A DNA stretch of 12,437 bases. Source: Nitrospiraceae bacterium. GTDB lineage: Bacteria > Nitrospirota > UBA9217. Under the pieces are notes generated by a model, which was not told the origin of the DNA, did not search any database, and saw only the letters and a list, made by a program, of their open reading frames with translations. Within the stretch, counting starts at the first letter, position 1, and every line of letters starts with the position of its first letter. A program made the translations under genes and the position numbers. The stretch lies in NCBI GenBank assembly GCA_003454665.1, contig DMKB01000263.1:1-12437 (forward strand), written 5' to 3'. Of this stretch, positions 1 to 7,580 are shown one piece after another.

Positions 1-1
1 A

Positions 2-1849
2 GTGAAGGGCGAGAAGAATATTGACTATTATGAAATTGAGGTTGTGCAGTTCGATCAGCAGATACTGCCGGCGGGTTTCCCGCTCACAACCGTGTGGAGT
101 TACGGCGCTCTGGGGCAGCCCTGGACCCGCAACTACCCGGCGTTCACCATCGAAGCCAAGTACAACCGGCCGCTCAGGGTTAAATGGATCAATAACCTCG
201 TTGACCCAGGCGGCAACTACCTGCCTCACCTGCTGCCGGTAGACCAGACCCTGCACTGGGCCAATCCGCCAAAGGATTGCATAGACGGCAATCCGAGAAC
301 TGACTGTAGAGGCAGCAGCCAGGACTTCTATACTGGTCCGGTTCCGATCATCACGCATGTTCATGGAGCACATGTGGGGCCTGAGAGCGATGGCTATCCC
401 GAGGCCTGGTACCTGCCTAACGCGAACAATATTCCACCGGATTATGCCACCAGGGGAACACTGTTCGATCAATATGACCGTACGAATACAGAGCCTGGAA
501 CGGCAGTATTCCAGTATCCCAACGACCAGCGGGCGACTACCCTCTGGTATCACGACCACAGCCTGGGCATCACCCGCCTGAACGTCTATGCCGGACCAGC
601 TGGATTTTATCTCCTCCGGGGCGGTGATGCGGATCTTAAGGAAGGCGTACTTCCGGGACCTGCCCCTGCGCTCGGCGACCAGCCGGGGATGAAGTACTAC
701 GAGATCCCCATCGTGGTCCAGGACCGGTCATTCTACACCGACGGTTCCCTGTTCTACCCGGATAACCGCGCGTTCTTTGAGGGCGTAACGCCCGACCAAC
801 TCCTAATAGACTTCATACCAGACTCTGACGTCTCTCCCATCTGGAACCCCGAGGCCTTCTTCAACACCATGGTGGTGAACGGCAGAACCTGGCCCTATCT
901 GAACGTGGAGCCGCGCAAATACCGCTTACGGCTGCTGAACGGCTGCAACTCCCGTTTTCTCATCTTGAAACTCAACCAGATGGGATTGCCCTTCCAGGTG
1001 ATCGGCACTGAAGGAGGCTTCCTTGCCGCACCGGTAACACTGGATCAACTGCTTATCGGGCCGGCAGAAAGAATGGATGTCGTCGTGGACTTTTCGGGAT
1101 TTTCCCCTGGACAGCAAATCATCATGGAAAATATCGGCCCCGATGAGCCTTTCGGCGGCGGCATTCCGGGAACGGATTTCCCGGTGGCCGATCCTGCAAC
1201 GACAGGCCAGGTGATGGCCTTCAATGTCGTACCGCTCACGGCGCCTGACATCAGCGTCGTCCCGGCGACTCTGTCCACGATAATGCCGCTCGTCGCGACC
1301 AATACGAGGCAGGTGTCTCTCAATGAAGAAGAGTCCCTTGTGGTTTGCGTCTATGCGGATGCGGACGGAGAACCCACCGTACCGATAACACAGATACCCG
1401 GGGTACTGCCGCCTGATTGTGGCGGGCAAGGCGTGCCGTTCGGTCCAACGGCGGCCTTACTGGGCACGCTCGATGCATCAGGAAGCCCGGTACCACAGCT
1501 GTGGGCAAGCGACGTCACTGAAAACCCGGCACTAAACTCCACAGAAGTCTGGGAGATCTACAACTTCACTGAGGACGCCCATCCGATCCACCTGCATCTG
1601 GTGCAGTTCCAGGTAGTTGACCGTCAGCCCATGGGCGGCTTGCCTTATCCTCGTGAAGTCTGGGAGACAGGCTTCAAGGACACCGTCATTGCCTATCCCG
1701 GAGAAATCACCCGGGTCAAGGCCCAATTCGACATAGCAGGCCTGTACGTATGGCACTGCCATATCCTGGAGCATGAAGACAACGAGATGATGAGGCCCTA
1801 CTGTGTGGGAGGACAGGATACCTGTCCGGTGCCGATTGCAATGCCGTAA
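2..1849 (+). CDS. CotA/laccase-like multicopper oxidase (5' end missing)
   Basis: Multicopper oxidase that would couple one-electron oxidation of a substrate (phenolics, bilirubin-like compounds or metal ions such as Mn/Cu/Fe; the substrate cannot be read from sequence) to four-electron reduction of O2 to water. All four copper-ligand motifs are present in the 615 visible residues: HVHG (119-122), HDH (184-186), HPIHLH (527-532) and HCHILEHEDNEM (585-596), which supplies the type 1 Cys586, His591 and axial Met596. The flanking text (LWYHDH, TRLNVYAGPAG, HILEHEDNEMMRP) is typical of the CotA/bilirubin oxidase branch. Compared with Bacillus CotA as I recall it, about 25-30 N-terminal residues plus any signal peptide are missing. 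The GTG at base 2 is thus probably internal and the true start lies left of the window. Seven cysteines besides the copper ligand fit an exported, disulfide-bonded protein. It is followed directly by a strong terminator and looks like the last gene of its transcript. Confidence 0.93.
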   Translation: MKGEKNIDYYEIEVVQFDQQILPAGFPLTTVWSYGALGQPWTRNYPAFTIEAKYNRPLRVKWINNLVDPGGNYLPHLLPVDQTLHWANPPKDCIDGNPRTDCRGSSQDFYTGPVPIITHVHGAHVGPESDGYPEAWYLPNANNIPPDYATRGTLFDQYDRTNTEPGTAVFQYPNDQRATTLWYHDHSLGITRLNVYAGPAGFYLLRGGDADLKEGVLPGPAPALGDQPGMKYYEIPIVVQDRSFYTDGSLFYPDNRAFFEGVTPDQLLIDFIPDSDVSPIWNPEAFFNTMVVNGRTWPYLNVEPRKYRLRLLNGCNSRFLILKLNQMGLPFQVIGTEGGFLAAPVTLDQLLIGPAERMDVVVDFSGFSPGQQIIMENIGPDEPFGGGIPGTDFPVADPATTGQVMAFNVVPLTAPDISVVPATLSTIMPLVATNTRQVSLNEEESLVVCVYADADGEPTVPITQIPGVLPPDCGGQGVPFGPTAALLGTLDASGSPVPQLWASDVTENPALNSTEVWEIYNFTEDAHPIHLHLVQFQVVDRQPMGGLPYPREVWETGFKDTVIAYPGEITRVKAQFDIAGLYVWHCHILEHEDNEMMRPYCVGGQDTCPVPIAMP

Positions 1850-1865
1850 ATGTTGCCGACATTCG

Positions 1866-1897
1866 AAAGGCCACCCTGAAAGGGTGGCCTTTTTTTT
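1866..1897 (+). terminator. Rho-independent terminator of the multicopper oxidase gene
   Basis: A perfect 12-bp stem (arms 1866-1877 and 1881-1892, GC-rich core ggccaccc/gggtggcc) closes a 3-base gaa loop and runs into eight Ts (1890-1897). It begins 17 bases after the stop codon of the oxidase. The minus strand also gets a short T run, so the hairpin might stop readthrough from the convergent cupin gene as well. Confidence 0.92.
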
Positions 1898-1959
1898 GTT
1901 CAGCAGCAACGGGAATAAGCGTTCCCACGCCTGTACGTGAATCCACGTGAGCCAGCGCA

Positions 1960-2289
1960 TTAATGTTGCCCGCTCTCTGCATGTCCCCCGGAAACAATAT
2001 AGACGGCATCTGCATTACTCTCGTTCTTCAGCCAGCACGTCTCTTCGCCTTTCAAATGGATTGCCTTGCCTTGTTGCAGCAGGCCGGTAAAATGCCCGTC
2101 TACGGAGAGATCACCTTTCAAGGCGAGAACAATCTCTTCATGCCCTTCCCCCGGTTTGATCTCCCTGCCCTGCTCGCCCGCCATCATCACCCCATAGATC
2201 AGATAACAGGCATGGCTTTTCGTCTGCTTTGAACCGAGGATGTATTCGCCACCCTCATCGACATTTCGTATTACTTCAAAAGGTTTCAT
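1960..2289 (-). CDS. Small single-domain cupin protein
   Basis: A 109-residue cytosolic protein of the cupin (double-stranded beta-helix) type; function unknown. The stretch PGEGHEEIVLALKGDLSV (46-63) resembles cupin motif 1, with His50 and Glu51/52 as possible metal ligands. The following G-AIHLKGEETCWLKN (74-89) fits motif 2, and the chain ends in strands of the same fold. The usual HxH pair is reduced to a single His, so metal binding is uncertain. I start it at the ATG at 2289 because GAGGAG lies about seven bases upstream; a start at 2331 would add 14 unconserved-looking residues and has no better ribosome site. The gene is convergent with the oxidase and divergent from the DUF3786 gene. 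A perfect TATAAT on the minus strand (2382-2387) could be its -10 box, but I see no good -35. Likely role: small-ligand sensing or binding; nothing more specific can be supported. Confidence 0.75.
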   Translation of the reverse strand: MKPFEVIRNVDEGGEYILGSKQTKSHACYLIYGVMMAGEQGREIKPGEGHEEIVLALKGDLSVDGHFTGLLQQGKAIHLKGEETCWLKNESNADAVYIVSGGHAESGQH

Positions 2290-2509
2290 ACCCGTTCTCC
2301 TCGTTCCGGCTTTCCCTGTGTGGAGCCCCACCAGCGATCCCTTCCCGTTTCCAGCGGGGTGATGTACGGACCGGGCATTGTATTATAGGAAAGAATATCA
2401 TACAGACGCCCTTTGCGCAAGATACACGACGGCGGGTATATTCCTGTTTTCAACGGTGATGTATTCTGGTACCATGGACGCAGGTTCAATGCCGGTATAC
2501 TGCATAATC

Positions 2510-2520
2510 AGGAGGGAGGG
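2510..2520 (+). promoter_or_regulatory. Ribosome binding site fixing the DUF3786 start
   Basis: AGGAGGGAGGG ends four bases before the GTG at 2525. The in-frame ATG and other codons further upstream, from 2378 on, have no comparable site. Almost the same ribosome site (AGGAGGGAGGGTA) precedes the PhnD-like gene on the other strand. Confidence 0.7.
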
Positions 2521-2524
2521 TACG

Positions 2525-3136
2525 GTGGCGGGCTTGACTGAAGCAGGCGAGGAAAAAGCATGGGAAATCCTGGGAACGCTGAAACCCGGCGACGTATGCA
2601 CTGCCGCCGATGTTACCTTCAACAGAGAGTCTTCATGCTATCGCGTAACATCCTTCGCCATGAATTTTTCAGTATCCCTCGCGAACAGGACAATTACGAG
2701 CGATGATCCTCACGGCGACGCGCTCCTGGCAAGGCTCGGCGATTTTTTCCGCCTTTCACTTCTCTGGTACCTGGTGAGCGCGAAAAAGGTGGACTGCACC
2801 GGGACACTGGTGAAACTCACGAGCATACGCGGCGGAGAAGCCTTCAGCAAGGGGTCCCACGTCCTCCCGTTGGAACAAATCGCCGGAAAATATGGACATG
2901 ACCGGGACGGGTTTATCGAGAGGGGCAGGCGTCTCGGCGGCGAGGTCGTGGGGTATGGCGATGCCGCCGTGAACCTGCTCCCCTTTCCGCGGGTTCCGGT
3001 GGTCCTCATGCTGTGGATCGCAGACGATGAATTTCCCGCCCGTGCTGACCTGCTCTTCGACGCATCCTGTGAGTTGCAGGCGCCGACGGACATCATCTGG
3101 TCCATCGCCATGATGAGTGTGCTCATGATGCTCTGA
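2525..3136 (+). CDS. DUF3786 domain protein
   Basis: Protein of 203 residues that I recognise as the DUF3786 family from its order of conserved blocks: an N-terminal helix with KAWE-L (11-16), a short beta section ending FSVSLANRTI (48-57), LLWYLVSAKK (79-88), GG-AFS-GSH (103-112), FIERGRRLGGEVVGYGDAA (130-148) and the signature PRVPVVLMLW-ADDEFPA-ADLLFDAS (155-181) followed by PTDIIW (187-192). The biochemical function of the family is not known; it is found mainly in anaerobes (sulfate or metal reducers, methanogens, acetogens). No signal peptide or membrane segment, so cytosolic. The reading frame is open from 2378, but the GTG at 2525 has an excellent ribosome site and gives the usual family length. 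It is divergent from the cupin gene, with 235 bases between the starts, and stands alone on its strand. The methionine-rich tail (IAMMSVLMML) is unusual but in frame. Confidence 0.85.
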   Translation: MAGLTEAGEEKAWEILGTLKPGDVCTAADVTFNRESSCYRVTSFAMNFSVSLANRTITSDDPHGDALLARLGDFFRLSLLWYLVSAKKVDCTGTLVKLTSIRGGEAFSKGSHVLPLEQIAGKYGHDRDGFIERGRRLGGEVVGYGDAAVNLLPFPRVPVVLMLWIADDEFPARADLLFDASCELQAPTDIIWSIAMMSVLMML

Positions 3137-3153
3137 TCGCAGCGGGACTGTTT

Positions 3154-3211
3154 CGGAAGGCCCCTTTCCGGCCCATCGTTGCCCGTGGATCTGGCAGGCC
3201 GATAGTCGGTC
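3154..3211. terminator. Convergent intergenic hairpins (weak bidirectional terminator?)
   Basis: Two short hairpins lie between the converging DUF3786 and DUF4197 stop codons: cggaa...ttccg (3154-3170, stem extended by G-T and G-C pairs) and ggccga-tag-tcggtc (3197-3211). Neither has a real T tract on either strand, so termination here is only a guess. Confidence 0.25.
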
Positions 3212-3218
3212 GATTTCT

Positions 3219-3971
3219 TCAGTTCCTGAACACTTTTTTCAGGAGTTCCGTAACACGCGCAGCCGGGTCCGTACGGATTTTATGCTCTTCCTGGGCAAGC
3301 ATATAAAAAAGCCCCTCCAACGCCTTGTCCGTGACATACTGATCGAGATCGACGGACGGTTCTTTTACCAGACCGGTGGATGCGGCCTTTTTCATCATCC
3401 CCTTGTATTTCCGTGTCACCCCTACTTGAGACGTAGCCGATGCAATAATCGGTTTGAATGACCCATACAGTTTTTTGTACGTTTTTCTCTTGAAGTAATC
3501 CGTGGCCGCTGTGTTCCCTCCGCGAAGAATGTTTTTCGCATCCTTGAAGGTCATCGACTTTACCGCATCGATAAAAATCGATTTCGCCCTCGGCGCTGCT
3601 TTCTCGGCGGCGCGATTCATGCTGAGCACGAATCGATCCACCTCTTTCCTGAGCCCGACGTTTCTGAGAATCCGTTCCGTCTTTCGCAGGTTTTTTGGCA
3701 TCGGGATTTTTATCTGCGGGTTCCGGTAGTAACCGTCAAGAGCTGAAACGTTCGTTACCGCGTTTTTCGTCCCGACGGCAAGCGCCTCCTTCAGGCCGGC
3801 AACAATCGTGGCTGTATCCGGTCTTCCTGAAGCAGCATTCTCCTTCTGTATGAATTCTTTCGCCTTGTCGAGAAATCCCGCGTGGACCGTTGCCGTTACG
3901 CAGAAGCAGGAGGTAAGCGTAATAACTATTGTTTTTATCAGGTTCATCCTGAACGTTACGTATGAGCCCAT
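3219..3971 (-). CDS. Secreted DUF4197 domain protein
   Basis: A 250-residue protein with an N-terminal signal peptide (about 1-31, hydrophobic LIKTIVITLTSCFCVTATVHA, likely cut before GFL), so periplasmic; a lipobox is not evident. The mature part matches the DUF4197 family along its whole length: GLKEALAVGTKNAV (59-72), NPQIKIPMPKNLRK (84-97), LSMNRAAEKAAPRAK (116-130), IFIDAVKSMTFKDA (132-145), ILRGGNTAATDYFKRKT (148-164), and the C-terminal DLDQYVTDKALEGLFYMLA (208-226) with DPAARVTELLKKVF (235-248). The family is helical and has no established function. The start at 3971 is chosen because GGGAGG lies six bases upstream; the next ATG (3947) has AGG directly against it, which is too close. 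It lies 128 bases downstream of kup on the same strand with no clear terminator between, so co-transcription is possible. Confidence 0.85.
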   Translation of the reverse strand: MGSYVTFRMNLIKTIVITLTSCFCVTATVHAGFLDKAKEFIQKENAASGRPDTATIVAGLKEALAVGTKNAVTNVSALDGYYRNPQIKIPMPKNLRKTERILRNVGLRKEVDRFVLSMNRAAEKAAPRAKSIFIDAVKSMTFKDAKNILRGGNTAATDYFKRKTYKKLYGSFKPIIASATSQVGVTRKYKGMMKKAASTGLVKEPSVDLDQYVTDKALEGLFYMLAQEEHKIRTDPAARVTELLKKVFRN

Positions 3972-4045
3972 GGTATCCTCCCGCATTTTCTGCAGCAGAC
4001 AGCAGCTGGATGAGAACATCAAAGACCTGTTAGCCACGGATGGCC

Positions 4046-4090
4046 TAGAACCAGAAGCGGCCACTTGTAGCATAGAACCAGAAGCGACCA
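4046..4090. repeat. Short imperfect direct repeat between kup and the DUF4197 gene
   Basis: Two 18-base copies (4046-4063 and 4073-4090, 17 of 18 identical: tagaaccagaagcgRcca) are offset by 27 bases, so the arrangement is a partial tandem duplication. The first copy is also bracketed by tggcc/ggcca, giving a small inverted repeat. It lies in the non-coding gap just after the kup stop codon. Origin could be replication slippage or a protein or RNA binding site. Confidence 0.6.
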
Positions 4091-4099
4091 AAATTCTCT

Positions 4100-5920
4100 T
4101 TACATCTCCACTCGGGTGACCACGCCATGAAGCTTGTTTATGGGAAGCTTGTAGAACTGAACGATCGTCGGGGTCAGCTTCTTTATGATCGAGAAAATCT
4201 GCCAGAAAATGTTTCGGGGCATGATATCCTCGATCCCGTAGAAGATGGTTTTTTCCTGTACACCGGCATCGCGTATGATCTCTTCAACGTCGAATACTTC
4301 CATGTATCCCGCCTGAATCTCGTATCTCCTGAGCCCCTCGGCGAGGGGTTCCTTGAAGAAGCCGGCAAGGCCGAAGGGATCAGACCGCTTCACGATGGAA
4401 ACGATGATATTGTCTTCATACACGATGTTGTTCTTGAACATGGTATGAACGATATAGGGCGGCATTTCCTCCACGTCCTTGGCAAAGAACAGCGCCGTTC
4501 CCTTGATCTTGTTGACGGCCTTGTACACCTGGCTGTAGCTCAGAAGGAAAACATCAAGGGGGAGCGGCCGCAGCGCTTTATAGAGCGCCTTCTGCCCCAT
4601 GGTGTACAGCAAGATAATCCCAAGGGGGAAGGACGCGAGAATCAAGGACCAGTACCCGCCGTGGGGAATCTTATAGCCGTTCGAAAGGAGGTAAATGAGG
4701 GATATCACCGTTACCAGAAAGGACGTGGCCGTTCTCACCTTCATGCGCTTGCGCGCGAATATCCAGGTCATGAATATCCCGGTGATGAACATGGTCCCCG
4801 TCACGGCCAGGCCGTATGCCACGGCCAGCTTATGGGATTCGCGGAACACGAACATGATAAACAGCACGGCGAGAAGGAGAAACCAGTTTACGAACCCGAT
4901 ATAGATCTGGGACTGCCGCTCCGTAGAGGTATAGTCTACCCTGAAGATGGGCATGATACGCGTTGCGATTCCCTGGTACACGATGGAGAACATGCCGCTG
5001 ATCATCGCCTGGGAAGCGATGATCGTTGCGCAGATGCTCAGGATCAGGAAAGGTATATACAGAAAACTCGCCTGGCTGTAGATCATCTCGAACAACACGT
5101 TCTTCGTCTCTGGATGCTCGATGATGAACGCGCCCTGGCCGAAATAATTCAAAAGGAGCGCAAAGAACACGAAGGACCATGCCCTGAGGATCGGTTCCCG
5201 TCCCAGGTGTCCCATGTCCGCGTAGAGCGCCTCCCCTCCCGTTGCGCAGAGGATCACCTCGGAGAGGATAAAAAAACCGGCAATACCGTTCTGATAGAGG
5301 AATGACAGGCCGTAGAAGGGATTGACGGCCTTGAATACGGAAGGCGTGTGGACGATCGAAGCAATGCCCGATACGGTCAGGACAAGAAACCAGATCAGCA
5401 TGAGCGGGCCGAAGGCGCCGGAAATCCTGTCCGTCCCCTTTTTCTGGAAGGCGAAGAGCGTGACAGCGATGACCCCGGCGATGATGATGAGCGCCATCTG
5501 GCGTATATTTTCTAGACCGGGGATCAGGAGCAGCCCTTCGACAGCACTCAGAATACTGATTGCCGGCGTAATGACACCATCGCCGATAAAGAGGGCTATG
5601 CCGATGTAGGCAATGAAGGTGATGAACGCTACCGGCCTGCTGGACTTGAGGATCGGGACGAGCAGTTCTTTCAACACGACGATCCCGCCTTCGCCGCATT
5701 TGCCGAGGCTCATGGCGAGCCAGGCATATTTGACGGTGACGAGGAGGATGAGCGTCCAGGCGATGAGAGAGAGGACACCGATTACGTTTTCTTCCGTACG
5801 CGGCGTGAGGAGAAAGATGACCGCCAGCGTATAGATCGGACTCGTTCCGATGTCACCGAACACGAGGCCGAGGGATTTGACAATCCCGCGCGTTTTTGTC
5901 ACGGTATCAAGTGTGGTCAC
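4100..5920 (-). CDS. kup: Kup-type low-affinity potassium transporter
   Basis: K+ uptake permease of the Kup/HAK/KT family, an inner-membrane K+:H+ symporter. Length 606 residues, close to the E. coli protein (about 620). Diagnostic blocks are all present: GLVFGDIGTSPIYTL (18-32) in the first membrane helix, GDGVITPAISILSAVEG (113-129), CATGGEALYADMGHLG (225-240), YFGQGA (259-264) and AYGLAVTGTM (368-377). About twelve hydrophobic helices fill residues 13-445, followed by the cytosolic tail (from about 450) with the family's typical GTALFF, PPYIVHTMFKNNIVYEDN and final NKLHGVVTRVEM. It starts with GTG at 5920; an in-frame stop lies six codons upstream, so no longer start is possible, but no convincing Shine-Dalgarno is visible, which suggests modest translation. 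A candidate promoter lies at 6014-6042. It is followed on the same strand by the DUF4197 gene. Function in potassium homeostasis and osmotic adaptation is inferred from the family. Confidence 0.97.
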   Translation of the reverse strand: MTTLDTVTKTRGIVKSLGLVFGDIGTSPIYTLAVIFLLTPRTEENVIGVLSLIAWTLILLVTVKYAWLAMSLGKCGEGGIVVLKELLVPILKSSRPVAFITFIAYIGIALFIGDGVITPAISILSAVEGLLLIPGLENIRQMALIIIAGVIAVTLFAFQKKGTDRISGAFGPLMLIWFLVLTVSGIASIVHTPSVFKAVNPFYGLSFLYQNGIAGFFILSEVILCATGGEALYADMGHLGREPILRAWSFVFFALLLNYFGQGAFIIEHPETKNVLFEMIYSQASFLYIPFLILSICATIIASQAMISGMFSIVYQGIATRIMPIFRVDYTSTERQSQIYIGFVNWFLLLAVLFIMFVFRESHKLAVAYGLAVTGTMFITGIFMTWIFARKRMKVRTATSFLVTVISLIYLLSNGYKIPHGGYWSLILASFPLGIILLYTMGQKALYKALRPLPLDVFLLSYSQVYKAVNKIKGTALFFAKDVEEMPPYIVHTMFKNNIVYEDNIIVSIVKRSDPFGLAGFFKEPLAEGLRRYEIQAGYMEVFDVEEIIRDAGVQEKTIFYGIEDIMPRNIFWQIFSIIKKLTPTIVQFYKLPINKLHGVVTRVEM

Positions 5921-6011
5921 GGCTGCACATGCGTGTTACGTGAAGCGAGGAAGCAGTATTCTTCTCCGGGATGCCTGGAGCGGTAGCGTGAGATCTACAT
6001 TTTGCCAAGCT

Positions 6012-6042
6012 GGAATATACAGATATTCCCATAAAAATGCAA
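6012..6042 (-). promoter_or_regulatory. Candidate kup promoter overlapped by a palindrome
   Basis: On the minus strand TTGCAT (6037-6042), a 17-base spacer and TATATT (6014-6019) form a sigma70-like promoter with a good -10 but a poor -35, about 95 bases upstream of the kup start codon. A perfect inverted repeat ggaatat-acag-atattcc (6012-6029) covers the -10 box and part of the spacer. This placement suits a repressor site, or a hairpin at the transcript start. Confidence 0.4.
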
Positions 6043-6113
6043 GCCGAAAGATGACTCATACAAAATCGCAAAATACTGCCCCGTGCTCATCACCAGCGCC
6101 CCAGGAAAGAACG

Positions 6114-6139
6114 AAGCCCCGCCAAACGAGGCGGGGCTT
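6114..6139 (-). terminator. Terminator hairpin downstream of the PhnD-like gene
   Basis: A perfect 10-bp stem (6114-6123 with 6130-6139, core gccccgcc/ggcggggc) and a 6-base loop, located 118 bases after the stop of the PhnD-like gene. On the minus strand it is followed by a T-rich run broken by C and G (cgttcttt), so it probably ends that transcript before the kup promoter. On the plus strand the tail is tttatcactctgttttt. Confidence 0.7.
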
Positions 6140-6257
6140 TATCACTCTGTTTTTCGAGCTCTTCGTTCAAGAAAACCACTCTTATCGCGGTATCCTGGCT
6201 TCAACCTGCCTGATGATCGTTCTCCGTCGGCAGCTGTGGTCAAGGTATGTGCGATCC

Positions 6258-7124
6258 TTACTTTGACGCATATCCCGTCGGTATTTTTGCGTCCACGGCC
6301 TTGATGACCTTGCGCAGATTGTTATAATCTCTCGACTTCACCGATGCGAAACCCGTAAGGGATTTTTTGATGGATTTGTAGACCTTCGGATCCTTTACGT
6401 TCAGCATTGCCTTCCGTATTTTCTTGTATATAACGGGATTGAGCTTGTAGCCTGCCACGATAACATGCTCATGAACCTCCTGCGAAACGGCAAGGACCTT
6501 CAGTCCCTTGCCGATGTACTTATTTGCCACGCCGGGCTTCAGGCCGCCCGCGTCAAAATAGCCGGCCTGGACGGCTTTCGCCACATTGTCGTGGGTGCCG
6601 AGAAAATTGTAGCTGATGGAATCGAAAACACCGGCCTTCATGATCATATATGCCGGCATGTAGCAGGACAGCGTTGATTTCCGGTCGCCAAAAGCCACCT
6701 TTTTTCCTTTCAACTGCTTCAGAGACGTGAGCCTCGAATCATCCTTCGTTACAATTACTCCTTTGAACGTCGGCTTGCCCTTGTTGACGACGACGGCAAT
6801 GGGCCGGACCTTTGTCGGATGCTCGTCTGAAAGGATCGCATATCCGGCCGGGCCGAGATAGGAAATATCAACATCTCCATCCAGGATGGCTTGTATTGCC
6901 GCGTCGTAACTGCGGGAGCTGCGGAACTGGATTTTGACGCCTGTTTCCTTTTCCAGATATTTGATGAGCGGCGTGAACATCTTGTTTAATTCTTTCGCCG
7001 ATTTGAAAGGATGAACACCGAAAATGAGTTTGTCCTTTCCGTAGGCGGTACTGACAGACAATCCGAAACTCAAGACCATGATAAGGCAAACTACAACCCT
7101 CCTTGCATGTCCCACTCTTTTCAT
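6258..7124 (-). CDS. PhnD-like periplasmic substrate-binding protein
   Basis: Periplasmic binding protein of the phosphate/phosphite/phosphonate PhnD type (type 2 periplasmic binding fold), 288 residues. A signal peptide occupies about 1-29 (positive start, hydrophobic VVVCLIMVLSFGLSVSTAYG). Family markers follow in order: FGVHPF (35-40), the helix with TPLIKYLEKETG (51-62), ILDGDVDISYLGPAGYAIL (80-98), LKGKKVAFGDRKSTLSCYMP (138-157) and GTHDNVAKAVQAGYFDAGGL (176-195). The ligand cannot be told from sequence; relatives bind phosphonates, phosphite or other small anions, and some act as sensors rather than transport components. No ABC permease or ATPase gene lies beside it: kup is downstream and the sulfurtransferase upstream, so it either serves a transporter elsewhere or a sensory role. 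The ATG at 7124 has a strong GGAGGGAGGG site seven bases away. It has its own promoter (7261-7289) and terminator. Confidence 0.9.
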   Translation of the reverse strand: MKRVGHARRVVVCLIMVLSFGLSVSTAYGKDKLIFGVHPFKSAKELNKMFTPLIKYLEKETGVKIQFRSSRSYDAAIQAILDGDVDISYLGPAGYAILSDEHPTKVRPIAVVVNKGKPTFKGVIVTKDDSRLTSLKQLKGKKVAFGDRKSTLSCYMPAYMIMKAGVFDSISYNFLGTHDNVAKAVQAGYFDAGGLKPGVANKYIGKGLKVLAVSQEVHEHVIVAGYKLNPVIYKKIRKAMLNVKDPKVYKSIKKSLTGFASVKSRDYNNLRKVIKAVDAKIPTGYASK

Positions 7125-7170
7125 TGCTACCCTCCCTCCTCAATTATACAGTTTTCGTCCAAAGCACGAT

Positions 7171-7221
7171 TCCGTGCGGCTGCAACTACCGTTAAGTGCG
7201 CTGCTCAGATCATCGGCAGCG
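7171..7221 (-). other. Two hairpins in the leader of the PhnD-like gene
   Basis: Between the predicted transcription start (about 7254) and the start codon at 7124, the leader can fold into gcacg-gaat-cgtgc (about 7171-7184) and a cgctgc/gcagcg stem enclosing catcgg/atctga-like sequence (about 7199-7221). Neither carries a T tract. They may affect mRNA stability or be incidental; I recognise no riboswitch family. Confidence 0.3.
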
Positions 7222-7260
7222 TCGAGCAAAAAGCTCCTGAATACAAGATATCACACAAAA

Positions 7261-7289
7261 AAGCTAGCACAGGGTTGCGCTGTTGTCAA
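7261..7289 (-). promoter_or_regulatory. Promoter of the PhnD-like gene
   Basis: Minus-strand TTGACA (7284-7289), exactly 17 bases, then TAGCTT (7261-7266) preceded by TGTGC, which gives an extended -10-like TGTGCTAGCTT. A perfect -35 and ideal spacing offset the weak -10. Predicted start near 7254, leaving a leader of about 130 bases. Confidence 0.6.
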
Positions 7290-7437
7290 GGCTGGAACTG
7301 CGTATTTCTTACTGCTATCAGTGATTGGCTTGCATGTCCATGGACTGCACGTGGTGTAAATGCATGCTGTCCGGTCAGGGGATGTTTCTGTATTGCACTG
7401 CTGCTGAAGGGCGCGGCTTCTGCCATTGCAAATAAGA

Positions 7438-7513
7438 GGCGGCGGATTCTAAGGCCCGCCGCCGACAGGTGACAAAGGGCTGTAGTGTGGGGCCGCAGAA
7501 ACAACCTGCGGCC
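7438..7513 (-). terminator. Two GC-rich hairpins downstream of the sulfurtransferase gene
   Basis: The 456-base gap 7125-7580 between the sulfurtransferase stop and the PhnD-like start holds two stable hairpins: ggccgcag/ctgcggcc (7491-7513, 7-base loop) and ggcggcgg/ccgccgcc (7438-7463, 10-base loop). Read on the minus strand they come 68 and 118 bases after the sulfurtransferase stop. The second is followed by tcttatttg, a T-rich tail typical of a moderate terminator; the first has none. The rest of the gap is the promoter and leader of the PhnD-like gene. I see no gene in it. Confidence 0.55.
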
Positions 7514-7580
7514 CGGCTGGTACTTCGTGCACTGCGCCTGCCATGTTACTCCGGGCTGCAGGCACAGTGCACTTCTTTAG

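Noticed and set aside
926..1429. Minus-strand open frame of 167 codons inside the multicopper oxidase
   Set aside because: Arg/His-rich translation typical of a shadow frame; the plus-strand oxidase has all its copper motifs here.
4127..5305. Open frame of 392 codons on the plus strand
   Set aside because: It lies wholly antisense to kup, its translation is low-complexity and charged with no family features, and kup itself is unmistakable.
7143..7148. Perfect TATAAT on the minus strand next to the PhnD-like gene
   Set aside because: A transcript starting from it would begin inside the ribosome binding site, and there is no -35 box at the right distance.
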